Below are positions 13,140 to 21,955 of a stretch of 64,000 nt of DNA, one piece after another. A model generated the notes under the pieces. That model saw nothing but the letters and a program-made list of their open reading frames with translations. It ran no database searches and had not been told where the DNA came from. The translations under genes were made by a program, and so were the position numbers. How positions within the stretch are numbered: the first letter of the stretch is position 1; each line of letters starts with the position of its first letter. This DNA is from Melieria omissa (lineage: Eukaryota; Arthropoda; Insecta; Diptera; Ulidiidae): assembly GCA_963971225.1 (NCBI GenBank), contig OZ020267.1:146351427-146415426 (forward strand), in the 5' to 3' direction.

Positions 13140-13404
13140 TCAAGCGGATAGGGTAAAGGGGAGAGGACCTACAGTTTAACGCTGAATCCGAACAGAGGTT
13201 TTTGGCAATTTTCATTTCCCACTTGGAGTCTTTTGCCATTGCCTGCCAAGAGGGCACTTGTGTATTTTCTTTTAGTTCTCATCTGCTTCATGCGTATAGT
13301 GATAAAAGTATATAAATGTTTCATCAATCCGTACTAGGATTCGAACCTAGGGCCTGGTACGGTATGGGCAGCCAGTGCGATACCCACTGAACTACCGAGG
13401 CCGG
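13140..13404 (-). mobile_element. tRNA-derived SINE, minus-strand copy
   Basis: Read on the minus strand from about 13404, the element opens with GGCCTCGGTAGTTCAGTGGG (A-box region, complement of 13382-13394), then a B box (complement of 13338-13347). It continues with an ATGAAGCAGATGAGAA segment and a body containing the core complementary to GAATCCGAAC (near 13183). The head matches the copies at 26.1, 36.2 and 37.1 kb. The body past the core resembles the differently headed SINE at 2343-2674. The 3' edge is uncertain and no target duplication was seen. Confidence 0.75.
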
Positions 13405-14050
13405 CTTCTCCTTACCTACTTCGCTTGCGAGTAATTCCATATGACTGTTTCATCTGACTCGATGTATTGAACTACGTTTGACCTTAAGTGCGAATAACAA
13501 CAAAGAAGGGAAAGTAGATAATTCAAACGGATAAACAAGACAGATAGCAATGCTGAGCATAAGGAAGGAAACTCACATATTCATTGACGATTCTCATGCA
13601 TTTTGAAATAGTCGGCAGTTAAAACTAACAATGAAGAGTGACAGTTTGGAAAAACGTATGGAAGTATAGTGATAAAATATTGAGAATAAAAGCAGATTGT
13701 GAGCACTGCTACTATTGTATATCAAAGACAAGTGGATCTATAGTCAGAACAAACAATAAACATATAATGATTGGCGCAAATATATAGTTCGAACAGTTAG
13801 TGAAGATAATAACGTTTAGATAAATGGACAGTTGATCATAAATATAGAGGGTTAGGACTATCAATGACGACGGAGAATAGAGAACTTACAAACAATTAAA
13901 TGAATAACTTATTAAAATATTTAGAATCGATTTTAATATAGATAGAAGAGTCAGATAAATGTACAATAGTTCACAAAGGAAGATAGTGGGAAGGTAGTTA
14001 GGTAAGTAGATAATAATATCCTGCATGTATATATTCATTTTGCCGACTAC
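13405..14050. repeat. Degenerate AT-rich repeat (GATAGTGAGGA/AATGAAGATAA type)
   Basis: Purine-rich sequence with recurring AGATAGTGA and AATAAATG-like words, continuing the style of the array at 14690-16740. Units are too diverged to give a firm period. Confidence 0.4.
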
Positions 14051-14054
14051 ACTA

Positions 14055-14610
14055 CTGTACATACTGTACGGGTACTTGGTATTCGAAGAATGTGTACAAC
14101 GAAACGAATAGAAACGAGAACCAGCGAGCGTCGCTTCTCGATTCTATTCATGTTTGGTGAATAGCGAACACTGCAGTGCTCGTATTCGGGGAGAAGCGAA
14201 TACTGCATTGCTCGTATTCGGTAATCGAGAACTTTGCGAAGTATTCGATGATCAACAGTTTCATCGAATATTTTTATGCGCAGTATGTCAAGAAAGTAGC
14301 ATAACAAATAATTAAATATTTATATGCAACATAAATATTTCTAAATAATCTTACGAATAATAAAATGAGTATAGTCGGATATTCAAGCAGTTTGTACTAT
14401 TATTCGAATGCTTTTGTCCTCGTTTCCCTGCTTCGAGCGAATATTAATAAACAGTATACGTCTACTCGTTTCCGTTCGAAGCTTCCTCGTACTCGAAGAG
14501 AGCTGTACTCGTATTCATTCGGACTGGCCCGCAGAGATGAAGTGAAGTATTCTATTCAAAAGCATTTGAATGTTTTCGAATAGAAAAAATTCATACTCGT
14601 GCAGGACTCT
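14055..14610. repeat. ATTCG-rich possible non-autonomous element
   Basis: A compact region in which ATTCGAATA, CGTATTCG and TACTCGTATTCG words recur in both orientations. The two ends show weak inverted similarity (CTGTACGGGTACTTG on the left; the complement of the right end reads CTGCACGAGTATGAA, about 10 of 15 matching). No flanking target duplication was identified, so a MITE-like origin is only a possibility. Confidence 0.3.
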
Positions 14611-14631
14611 AGTAGATAAGTTATTGTGACT

Positions 14632-14687
14632 ACCTTTTGAACCTCTGATATGAAAAGTCAGCGTGCTACTATCGAGGCCGGCAGTGA
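14632..14687 (-). mobile_element. SINE head fragment
   Basis: The complement reads GCCGGCCTCGATAGTAGCAC, then a CTCATACCAGAGG-like stretch. This matches the first 50 or so bases of the tRNA-like head seen at 26.1 and 37.1 kb. It is truncated before the B box. Confidence 0.55.
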
Positions 14688-14689
14688 GT

Positions 14690-16740
14690 AGTTAATGAAG
14701 ACAAATAATGAGAATAAGCCATAACAATAAATTCTGTGGGTCCTTTGTATCCAATGTAGCAATGAAAACAATAAGGAAAAGTAATATTCATGAATAATAC
14801 ATAAAAATAAATGTTCATAATAGAAAAGAAAGAGGCAGAGAAAGTCAATGTAGATCACAAATGAACATAGTGAGGATGAGCAATGCAGACAGATGGTGAG
14901 GACAAATAAGTAGTAACGACTAATTCTATGGACAACAATTATAAACATATCATAGGTCTTCGGGGTATTCACACCGAGCTTGATTCTTTGATAGTTCGGT
15001 ATTCGGTAGTTTTGTATGAGTATTTTGTTTACGTTTGATTCTACAATGACGATAAACAATATTGACCAATTCTATGGATGAATAAAAAAAATTGATCTTT
15101 AAAATAGTTGGAAGAGACAGTCAAAGTCATAGAAGATCACAAATACATACAGAAAAAAAGATCAATTAAGACAGGTAGTGAAGAGAAACAATGAAGATAA
15201 GCAATATGGACCAAATCTAAGGATAGTGAAACAAAATAAATATTAAAAATAAATTGAGGAGAAAGATGAACAGATAATAGAATACAAATGAAGATAGTGA
15301 GGATAGCAATGAAGACAAGTGGTGCGAACAAATAAGTAGTAACAACTAATTCTATAGATAACTTAGAGGTATTCACACCGAGGTTGGTATTCGGTAGTTT
15401 TGTATAGGTATTTTGTTTTCGTTTGATTTTTTTACAAAAACAAATAACACGTCTAAAACTACCAAGTTATCAAATAAAAACAAAACGAGCTCGATGTGAA
15501 TACCCCCATTGAAATTATATGGAAGAGACTGACCAAAAAATAATGAATCAAAAATGAATGAAATGAATGACGATGTGAATATCCCCATTGAAATTATATG
15601 GAAGAGACTGATGAAGAGATAGTAGATCAAAACTGAAGATAGTGAGGTCAGTTATAAAGACACATAATGACAATGATAGTAAATATTGACCTATTCTGCA
15701 GAAGATTAATAACAATATATTTTGAAAACCAACACGAATTGCAGAATAGAGAAATATATATGGAGAAGATCACAAATAAAGATAATAAGAAAAGCACTAA
15801 ACACAGATGTTGGGAACAAAACAATGATGATAAACAATACTGACCAATTTTACGGATGAATAATACAAATTGATCTTAAAAATAGTTGAAAGAAATACAG
15901 AAAGAAAGTAAGTCAATGAAGTTCGATACCGTGGACCAATAATAAACATAAGCAGCGACAACCTTATCTATAGATGGATGGATGTTAATCCTAGAGGGTC
16001 CAATTTTTCAAGCACTCAGGCTAGATAGCCCATTGTGCTTAAGAACCTTGAAGAAAAGGGTGAAATATCTATGAATACTCGTAGTTGAAAGAGGCAGATA
16101 GATCAACGAAACAAATGAAGAGATAGTAGGTCGGAAATTGTCAGAAATTAAGATAATGAGGTCAGCTTTAAAGGCAGATAGTCAATAATGACCAATTCTA
16201 TGGATAAGAAGACTCGTAGATGTTCAAAGTAGATAGTAAAAACCAATTTTGAGGAAGCAATCTATAGGAAGCATGTAAAAAGAATGACGACAGTGACTGC
16301 CAATTCTTTTTCAATAATTAATCTGAAATTTCTAGTAACTAAGTTTTTAATAGTCCAAATATCTGAAAATTGGCGGATTTAAATTCCAGTAACCAAATTT
16401 TCAAAAGTCCAAATATCTGAGTATTGGGTCAATAGTTCGGTGTATGGGAACAATAGATCGAAAATAAAGATATTGAGGCCAGCTTTAAAGGCAGATAGTG
16501 AACAATAACAGCCAATTCAATGAAAATATAGAAAAAGACTCGTAAATGTTCAAAATGGATAGCAAAACAACATTTTCAGGAAGCAATGTACTGGAAGAAT
16601 GTACAAATGAATACAGATGATAATGATGATAAACAGTGACTACCAATTCTGTGGATAAGTGATGAAAATATATTATAAAAATTAATAGTGAAAACAGATA
16701 ATTCATATTTAGTATCAAATGTTGAAAAAGATGTTAAAGA
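14690..16740. repeat. Degenerate AT-rich tandem repeats
   Basis: Recurring phrases include CCAATTCTATGGATAA (near 14920, 15066, 15350, 16195 and 16645), GATGTGAATA, CCCCATTGAAATTATATGG (near 15505 and 15580), TTCGGTAGTTTTGTAT (15000 and 15393), and GAAGATAGTGAGGA. Period is irregular at about 120-200 bases. At 16320-16450 a few units match the CAATAGTCCAAATATCTGA array that resumes at 21960, so this array was apparently continuous before the LTR element inserted. Confidence 0.6.
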
Positions 16741-16744
16741 ACAG

Positions 16745-17203
16745 TGTAGTGGTACCGTGTAACCACTTATGCCAACCCTGACAAGTCATGCTGCACTCAA
16801 GCACAAATGTGTCAAAGTGTCAAATAGCAACGCGCGCACGACACAAGCGACACTCAAGTGGCTAAGCCAGCGGCGTGCCATCCGACACGACTGACCGCAG
16901 TGCAATGTCCCACATATGGAACATGCACTGATCGGCACTCTGTGTGATGTCACCTACCGCAGGGCAATGGCACTTGAGAAAAAGTGCTGAACTGACCGAA
17001 AGGGTCCCGTGACGCTGATTGGTCACACTTCCGCGACACTGGAAAATCGGGCGGAGCATTGGAAATGCTCAGCCGTATAACAGTTTCTAAATTTTGTATT
17101 TAAGACACGGAAATTGAAAAATAAAATCAGCTTCTTGAGAATAGACAAACCGTGCGTTTCTCTTGGTTGCTCACACACATAGGCACTTTGGCCATAAAAT
17201 AAT
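16745..17203 (+). repeat. 5' LTR
   Basis: The LTR appears to start at TGTAGTGG (16745) and end just before TGGCG at 17204, about 459 bases. It contains a TATAA at 17076-17080 and an AATAAA at 17120-17125, as expected for a promoter and poly(A) signal in an LTR. The 3' LTR is missing, so both ends are inferred from the leader and motifs rather than from repeat alignment. Confidence 0.65.
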
Positions 17204-17221
17204 TGGCGTGACCCGCCGCTT
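17204..17221 (+). other. Putative primer-binding site
   Basis: TGGCGTGACCCGCCGCTT follows the LTR. TGG matches a tRNA CCA end, and the TGGCG...TGAC letters recall the tRNA-Arg-type site of 412 elements with a gap. The exact primer tRNA cannot be settled by eye. Confidence 0.45.
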
Positions 17222-17473
17222 CAAATAGGTCAACCCGAACGATACTGACGTCGGACAACAAACTTTATACCCGACCTCTGTTCTACCACACCCAACTCCT
17301 GTTCCACCACATGGCGATCCTGCTACTTGCGACCAAATCTGGAACACCCACCAATAAATGAAAACCCACAGTAACACCGGTCCTGCCAGACCATAACTAT
17401 CGACCACTACATTTGAAAATTTAAAAAGGCAAACCCACCGTTCACATCCACAAACTCCATCATTCACCCAGGA

Positions 17474-17827
17474 ATGACAACGCAAGAAGAAATCGACGCA
17501 GTATTCGAAAAGTGGGTCCGAGCCGTACAGCAGCAAGAATACGTCCCAGAGAGCGTCATACCGACAACATCGACGCCACCCGTATATACGCCCACACCAA
17601 AATCAGCCGGTCCGAGGGCCATCACAATCGAAGAGTACAAGGCGAGGAACTGCAAAACAAAACCCCAAACAGCAGAGGCCCCAACGACAGCAAAGAAACG
17701 ACGCGCCAGAGGCGGAAAAAAGGTTGCAACAAGAAGAGAGAAAGCAATATTGTACAAACTGATCCCCGTAACAACAGACCGGGACCTTAAACGCAACTTA
17801 ATTGATAAATTGAAAACCCTGCACTAA
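17474..17827 (+). CDS. Leader ORF A, small basic protein of the retrotransposon
   Basis: A 117-codon ORF in the leader, 270 bases past the primer site. The N-terminal third is acidic and helical-looking. The middle (residues 25-50) is Pro/Thr-rich. Residues 74-90 form a strongly basic run (KKRRARGGKK...RREK) that could bind nucleic acid or act as a nuclear localisation signal. Its stop codon overlaps the start of leader ORF B in the pentamer TAATG, which suggests termination-coupled reinitiation. 412/mdg1-type elements are known to carry short ORFs upstream of gag, but I know of no established function for them. It is intact here, unlike pol. I recognise no domain; the role is unknown. Confidence 0.6.
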   Translation: MTTQEEIDAVFEKWVRAVQQQEYVPESVIPTTSTPPVYTPTPKSAGPRAITIEEYKARNCKTKPQTAEAPTTAKKRRARGGKKVATRREKAILYKLIPVTTDRDLKRNLIDKLKTLH

Positions 17828-18033
17828 TGGGCACGAAACCAAGCAAGGAAGAGATTATTGTTGCAAACAATAATGCAGCGAGCGCAGCACAATCAACAGC
17901 AGCGACAAACAATACAAATTTAACATATATTTTAAGTATCATAGTATTAATACTAGTATTCATTCAAATCAACGCACATTATAAGAATTACATTAAGAAA
18001 CACACAAAAACCATACATGTAACTCAGGTTTAA
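17827..18033 (+). CDS. Leader ORF B, putative myristoylated single-pass membrane peptide
   Basis: A 68-codon ORF whose ATG shares its A with the last base of the ORF A stop codon. The N-terminus MGTKPSKEE has Gly2 and Ser6, fitting the N-myristoylation consensus. An Ala/Asn/Thr-rich linker follows, then a hydrophobic segment at about residues 32-50 (LTYILSIIVLILVFIQI) and a basic tail (HYKNYIKKHTK). The layout resembles a small membrane-anchored accessory protein. It lies 151 bases upstream of gag. It has no signal peptide and is far too short to be an Env. The start choice is supported by the TAATG coupling and the myristoylation motif. Function is unknown, and membrane anchoring is inference from sequence. 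Confidence 0.6.
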   Translation: MGTKPSKEEIIVANNNAASAAQSTAATNNTNLTYILSIIVLILVFIQINAHYKNYIKKHTKTIHVTQV

Positions 18034-18184
18034 ATAAATATAAATGATTTAGAAACAAATATCTCACTATGCAAAATCTACACATAAGCTCGTAATCTTA
18101 CAATATAGAAAGCATGGACAGGAAAAACAGACAACATAGGTACGAAAATATTTCGACACAAGGAAATATAGTATTAGAAATTAA

Positions 18185-19471
18185 ATGGAGGACATTTTCG
18201 ACGAACTAAATAGAACCCTAACAAACTTGAGAAAAACACCAAAAAGAACATACACGCAGGAGACATTAACGACAAAACAACAAGCCGTAGTCGCTTTAAA
18301 ACAACGCTTTGAAGAACTAATAACTGAACACACAGATAAAGACTACATAGCTGGCATAAAAATTGCTTTCAACAAAACGTACGAAAACACCATACAAATA
18401 CTACAACAGAAACTAACGGATAACAATACAAAGGAAAAACATCCACCAATCACAATGGCAGCATTTAATATCGAAACGGCTATGAAAGCCATCCCGAACT
18501 TCACAGGGAATTTCAAAGAGCTGGATACTTTCACGAAGATAACAGAACTAATATACAAAAAATTGGATGCTACTGGCAAAACAGAACTGCTAGAATTCGT
18601 ATTCTACGCAAAACTGAGCCTCACAACTAGAACGGCAATCGGCCATAACATACCAAAAACGCTTGAAGAACTGACCATACTTCTGAACGAACGATACAAG
18701 AGTACGAACACGATACCCCAGCTCCAGAACCAACTATCATACCTCGTCCAAGGAGGTCTAGACATAAATACGTACAAAAACAAAATCCTTAACCTAATAG
18801 CAGAGCTAAACAAATTACAAACAGATCAAGCCGGCTCCGAACTAACCACTATAGAACGAAATATAATTACAAAACTCAACGAGCAATACAGTCTCACCGT
18901 ATTTAAAAATGGACTAAACGACGAATACAAGCAAACCATTTTCGCAGCCATGCCAACAAATTTTAATAAAGCAGTCGAATTAGCCCTAGAACTAGAAAAG
19001 GACAACAAACAAACACGGGCAAGAGTGATGTTCATTAACAGGAACAGCAACAATCGAAACAACAACCAAAACAGAGCAAACCACAGAAATTTTAACCAAC
19101 AAGACAACAACAGATATCAAAACAACAACAATGCTAGAAACAACAACAACTACAGGAACAACAGCCAACAAGCTAACTACAACCCCAGAAACAATCAGAA
19201 CAACAGCAACTATCAAACAAATTCTCGCAACGCATCCAACAACGGAAGACCAAACAGTCACACTGCTAACACGAATTTCAATCACAGAAATCAGAACCAA
19301 AGGAACTATAACCAAAACAACAGAAACTTCAACCAAAACTCAAGATACAACAACAATGCAAACAGAAACCAAAATTTCAACAACCATGGTCGCCCTACAC
19401 ACATCAATTATATTCAGGAAAACCCGGGCGACCCGGAGGAAGACAACCACATTCCTCCGGGGGAGCAATAA
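18185..19471 (+). CDS. Gag polyprotein of the LTR retrotransposon
   Basis: An intact 428-codon ORF. Residues 1-85 form a charged helical N-terminus. Residues about 95-280 fit a Ty3/gypsy capsid region, with FNIETAMKAIPNFTG, then ELDTFTKITELIYKK, and a conserved-looking LNERY...LQNQLSYLVQ stretch. From about residue 287 to 405 the protein is extremely Asn/Gln/Arg-rich. There is no CCHC zinc knuckle, as in errantivirus and 412-type Gags where a basic tail serves for RNA binding. It should form the particle that packages the element RNA. The pol frame overlaps its last 160 bases in the -1 frame. The full open length contrasts with the damaged pol. Confidence 0.85.
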   Translation: MEDIFDELNRTLTNLRKTPKRTYTQETLTTKQQAVVALKQRFEELITEHTDKDYIAGIKIAFNKTYENTIQILQQKLTDNNTKEKHPPITMAAFNIETAMKAIPNFTGNFKELDTFTKITELIYKKLDATGKTELLEFVFYAKLSLTTRTAIGHNIPKTLEELTILLNERYKSTNTIPQLQNQLSYLVQGGLDINTYKNKILNLIAELNKLQTDQAGSELTTIERNIITKLNEQYSLTVFKNGLNDEYKQTIFAAMPTNFNKAVELALELEKDNKQTRARVMFINRNSNNRNNNQNRANHRNFNQQDNNRYQNNNNARNNNNYRNNSQQANYNPRNNQNNSNYQTNSRNASNNGRPNSHTANTNFNHRNQNQRNYNQNNRNFNQNSRYNNNANRNQNFNNHGRPTHINYIQENPGDPEEDNHIPPGEQ

Positions 19472-21151
19472 CAAATGAACGAAGAATTTACCTAATATCA
19501 GAGAATCTAACAAACTATGTCACACTGAAATGCCACCAATTTAATAAACCGTTAACATTCCTCATTGATACCGGAGCAGACATATCACTGTGTAAAACAA
19601 ACAACGATGACAGCCTTGAGATCAACACAGAAAACACATGTAAACTAACAGGAATATCCACACATAAAATAGACTCACTGGGAACATTAAAACTGACATT
19701 CCCACTACGAAAAACAAAAACAGAATTGAATTTCCACATAGTCAATGAAGAATTCCCAATCGTAACTAATGGAATCATAGGAAGAGACTTTTTGCTCAAA
19801 TACATGTGCAAAATAGACTACGAAACCCTCACACTAACAATGATAATAAATGAAGAAGAACACATATTTCCTATAACAACCAAACCACCGCCACACACCT
19901 CACACACAATACCGCCAAGATGTGAAGTAATACTACCTATCAGCATGAATATTCAAGAAGACAGTGTAATACTAAACCAAGAACTTGCAAACGGAGTATT
20001 TTTGGCAAATTCCATCGCACCAGCAAAAGGCAAATGCCACGTAAAAATAATCAATACAACAGATAAAACAATAACAGTAAAAAACATCCGACCAGAAACA
20101 GAAAACTTGTCTAATTACACAATAATGAAAACAAACTACAACACCAAAAGTCCAAACAATGAACGATTCAGAAATCTAATATCAACACTCAAACTAGACA
20201 ACCTAGACGAACAAACAGAAGCAGAGCTTAAAACCATCTTTCGAAAATATCAATCAGTTTTCCACCTGGAGGGAGAAGAAATTACAACAAATAATTTCTA
20301 CACTCAACAACTTAACCTAGAAGACTCCACACCGGTATATATAAAAAACTACAGATTACCGCAAACACAGCAGGAAGAGATAAAGAACCAAGTACAAAAA
20401 TTAATAGACAGCGATATCATAGAACCATCAACTAGCCCATACAACGCACCTCTACTACTAGTACCAAAGAAAAGCGAAGATAATACGAAAAAATGGCGAT
20501 TGGTCGTAGACTACAGAAAACTGAACGACAAAATAATAAATGATAAATTCCCGTTAACACGCCTAGAAGATGTTCTTGACATACTTGGCAGAGCAAAATA
20601 CTTTTCAACATTAGACATGACCAGCTCCTTCCACCAAATACCATTGGACCAAGATTCACGACCACCCACCGCATTTTCAACACAAGATGGACACTACCAA
20701 TTCAAAAGACTACCATTTGGCCTCAAGATATCTTCGAACAGTTTTCAGCGCATGCTAACCCTAGCACTAAGTGGATTAAGCTCAGAAGCATTCCTCTATG
20801 TTGATGATATAATCGTATTTGGTTGTTCATTAAAACACCACAACGAAAATTTGATTAAAGTTTTTGACCGACTACAACAACTTGAAATTAAATGCAAGCA
20901 AATGCCAATTTCTAAAACCAGAAGTAATCTACCTAGGACATTTAATCACAGACAAAGGCATCAGGACAGATCCAACAAAATGCGAAGCAGTACTAAAGTA
21001 TCCAACACCAGCGAATGCTGATGAAGTCCGTCGATTTGTAGCATTTTGCAACTACTACAGACGCTTCATACCAGAATTCGCATCAATAGTAAAATGTCTT
21101 AACTCTCTCCTTAAGAAAGGTACACCTGCAGCAAAGTTCTGCAAAGAGTAA
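19312..21151 (+). pseudogene. pol (protease and reverse transcriptase), frameshifted and 3'-truncated
   Basis: The -1 frame relative to gag is open from 19312 to 21021. Protease is recognised by LIDTGADISL (catalytic DTGA at 19567-19578) and a later IIGRDFL. Reverse transcriptase follows, with LVVDYRKLND near 20500, LDMTSSFHQI near 20615, LPFGL near 20713 and catalytic YVDD at 20797-20808. Between about 20864 and 20940 the homologous reading moves to the next frame (+1), so the original frame ends in unrelated sequence. The second frame, with a YLGH motif and the RT C-terminal region, stops at 21149-21151. RNase H and integrase are absent. The protein would have replicated the element; this copy cannot. 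Confidence 0.85.
19372..19461 (+). promoter_or_regulatory. Candidate -1 ribosomal frameshift signals in the gag/pol overlap
   Basis: Two heptamers lie in the correct gag phase. A AAT TTC at 19372-19378 fits the canonical X XXY YYZ rule. A AAC CCG at 19420-19426 fits the pattern but uses C in the A site, which is unusual. Only five bases after the second begins a 9-bp perfect stem, CCCGGAGGA (19432-19440) with TCCTCCGGG (19453-19461). Spacing and stem strength are typical of a stimulatory hairpin. Pol is open in the -1 frame from 19312. Confidence 0.5.
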
Positions 21152-21955
21152 AAAATTTATCTGAAGAACTGAATAAATTGTTGAAGATGAACTCATGAAT
21201 AGTGAAATTTCCCAAGCCATTATACCCAAAGTTTCAAACCCAACTTTTAGCTATTGACAACACATAATTTAAACAAATTTCTACTACTCATTTAAAAAAT
21301 GTACAAAAATCTCTATCACAGCCAACAGCCCATTTTTGACTTTGTAGCATCCGCTCAAGTTCATTTAATTTCTAGTTCAACCATGACCTAACACATAGCA
21401 ACAAAAACTACTACACAAATGCTCAGCATGACAGTAAAATGTTATAAATTGTCGCTCACACACACACAAACACACACACACTTGTGCGTGAAGATGCAAA
21501 CATTTATAAATACATGGAAAAAGCAGCTGACACATGCAACATGCATGCACACATGATGATTGCAAAATGAAATTGCAGTCGCAGAAAACTACGCAAATAA
21601 GTGCACACATGCATATTTTACACAAACAAAACCGAGTGCACACGCATACATGCACGACTCGTTTCGTTTCGGTATGCAATGCATACAAATGTCCTTTTTT
21701 TTGCACTAAAAGAGAACATTTTGCAGCAATTGGCCACGCATACAGTTGCCGCATAAATGCACATATATGTTTTATGTATGTAGATATATAGTAACTGTAT
21801 ATATGTATAGTTTAGTCAATATGTTGCTGCAGTTGACGCCAACTGTTGGCAACTGCAGGCGTCAACAATGGTGTCCAAAAATAAAAAAAAAAATTATGCG
21901 TGAACATTGTGCGTTGTTGTTGTTGTTGAATGTGCCTCAAAGAGATGTAAATTTC
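21152..21955. other. Unique sequence with CA tracts
   Basis: Starts at the ragged 3' edge of the LTR element. It contains CACACA runs near 21463-21480 and a dense cluster of CATGCA/TGCATG words (21530-21690). No gene recognised. Confidence 0.4.

Larger units (their letters stand above)
16745..21151 (+). mobile_element. 412/mdg1-type LTR retrotransposon, 3'-truncated
   Basis: Order on the plus strand: 5' LTR, primer-binding site, two small leader ORFs, gag, then protease and reverse transcriptase. The element stops near 21151, so RNase H, integrase, polypurine tract and 3' LTR are absent. I assign it to the Ty3/gypsy superfamily, 412/mdg1 side. The reasons are the TGTAGT LTR start, a Gag without CCHC knuckles and with a long Asn/Gln-rich tail, short ORFs ahead of gag (reported for 412-type elements), and no sign of env before truncation. 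Clade assignment is by recollection of family features, not by alignment. A pol frameshift and the 3' loss make it non-autonomous. Confidence 0.85.
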
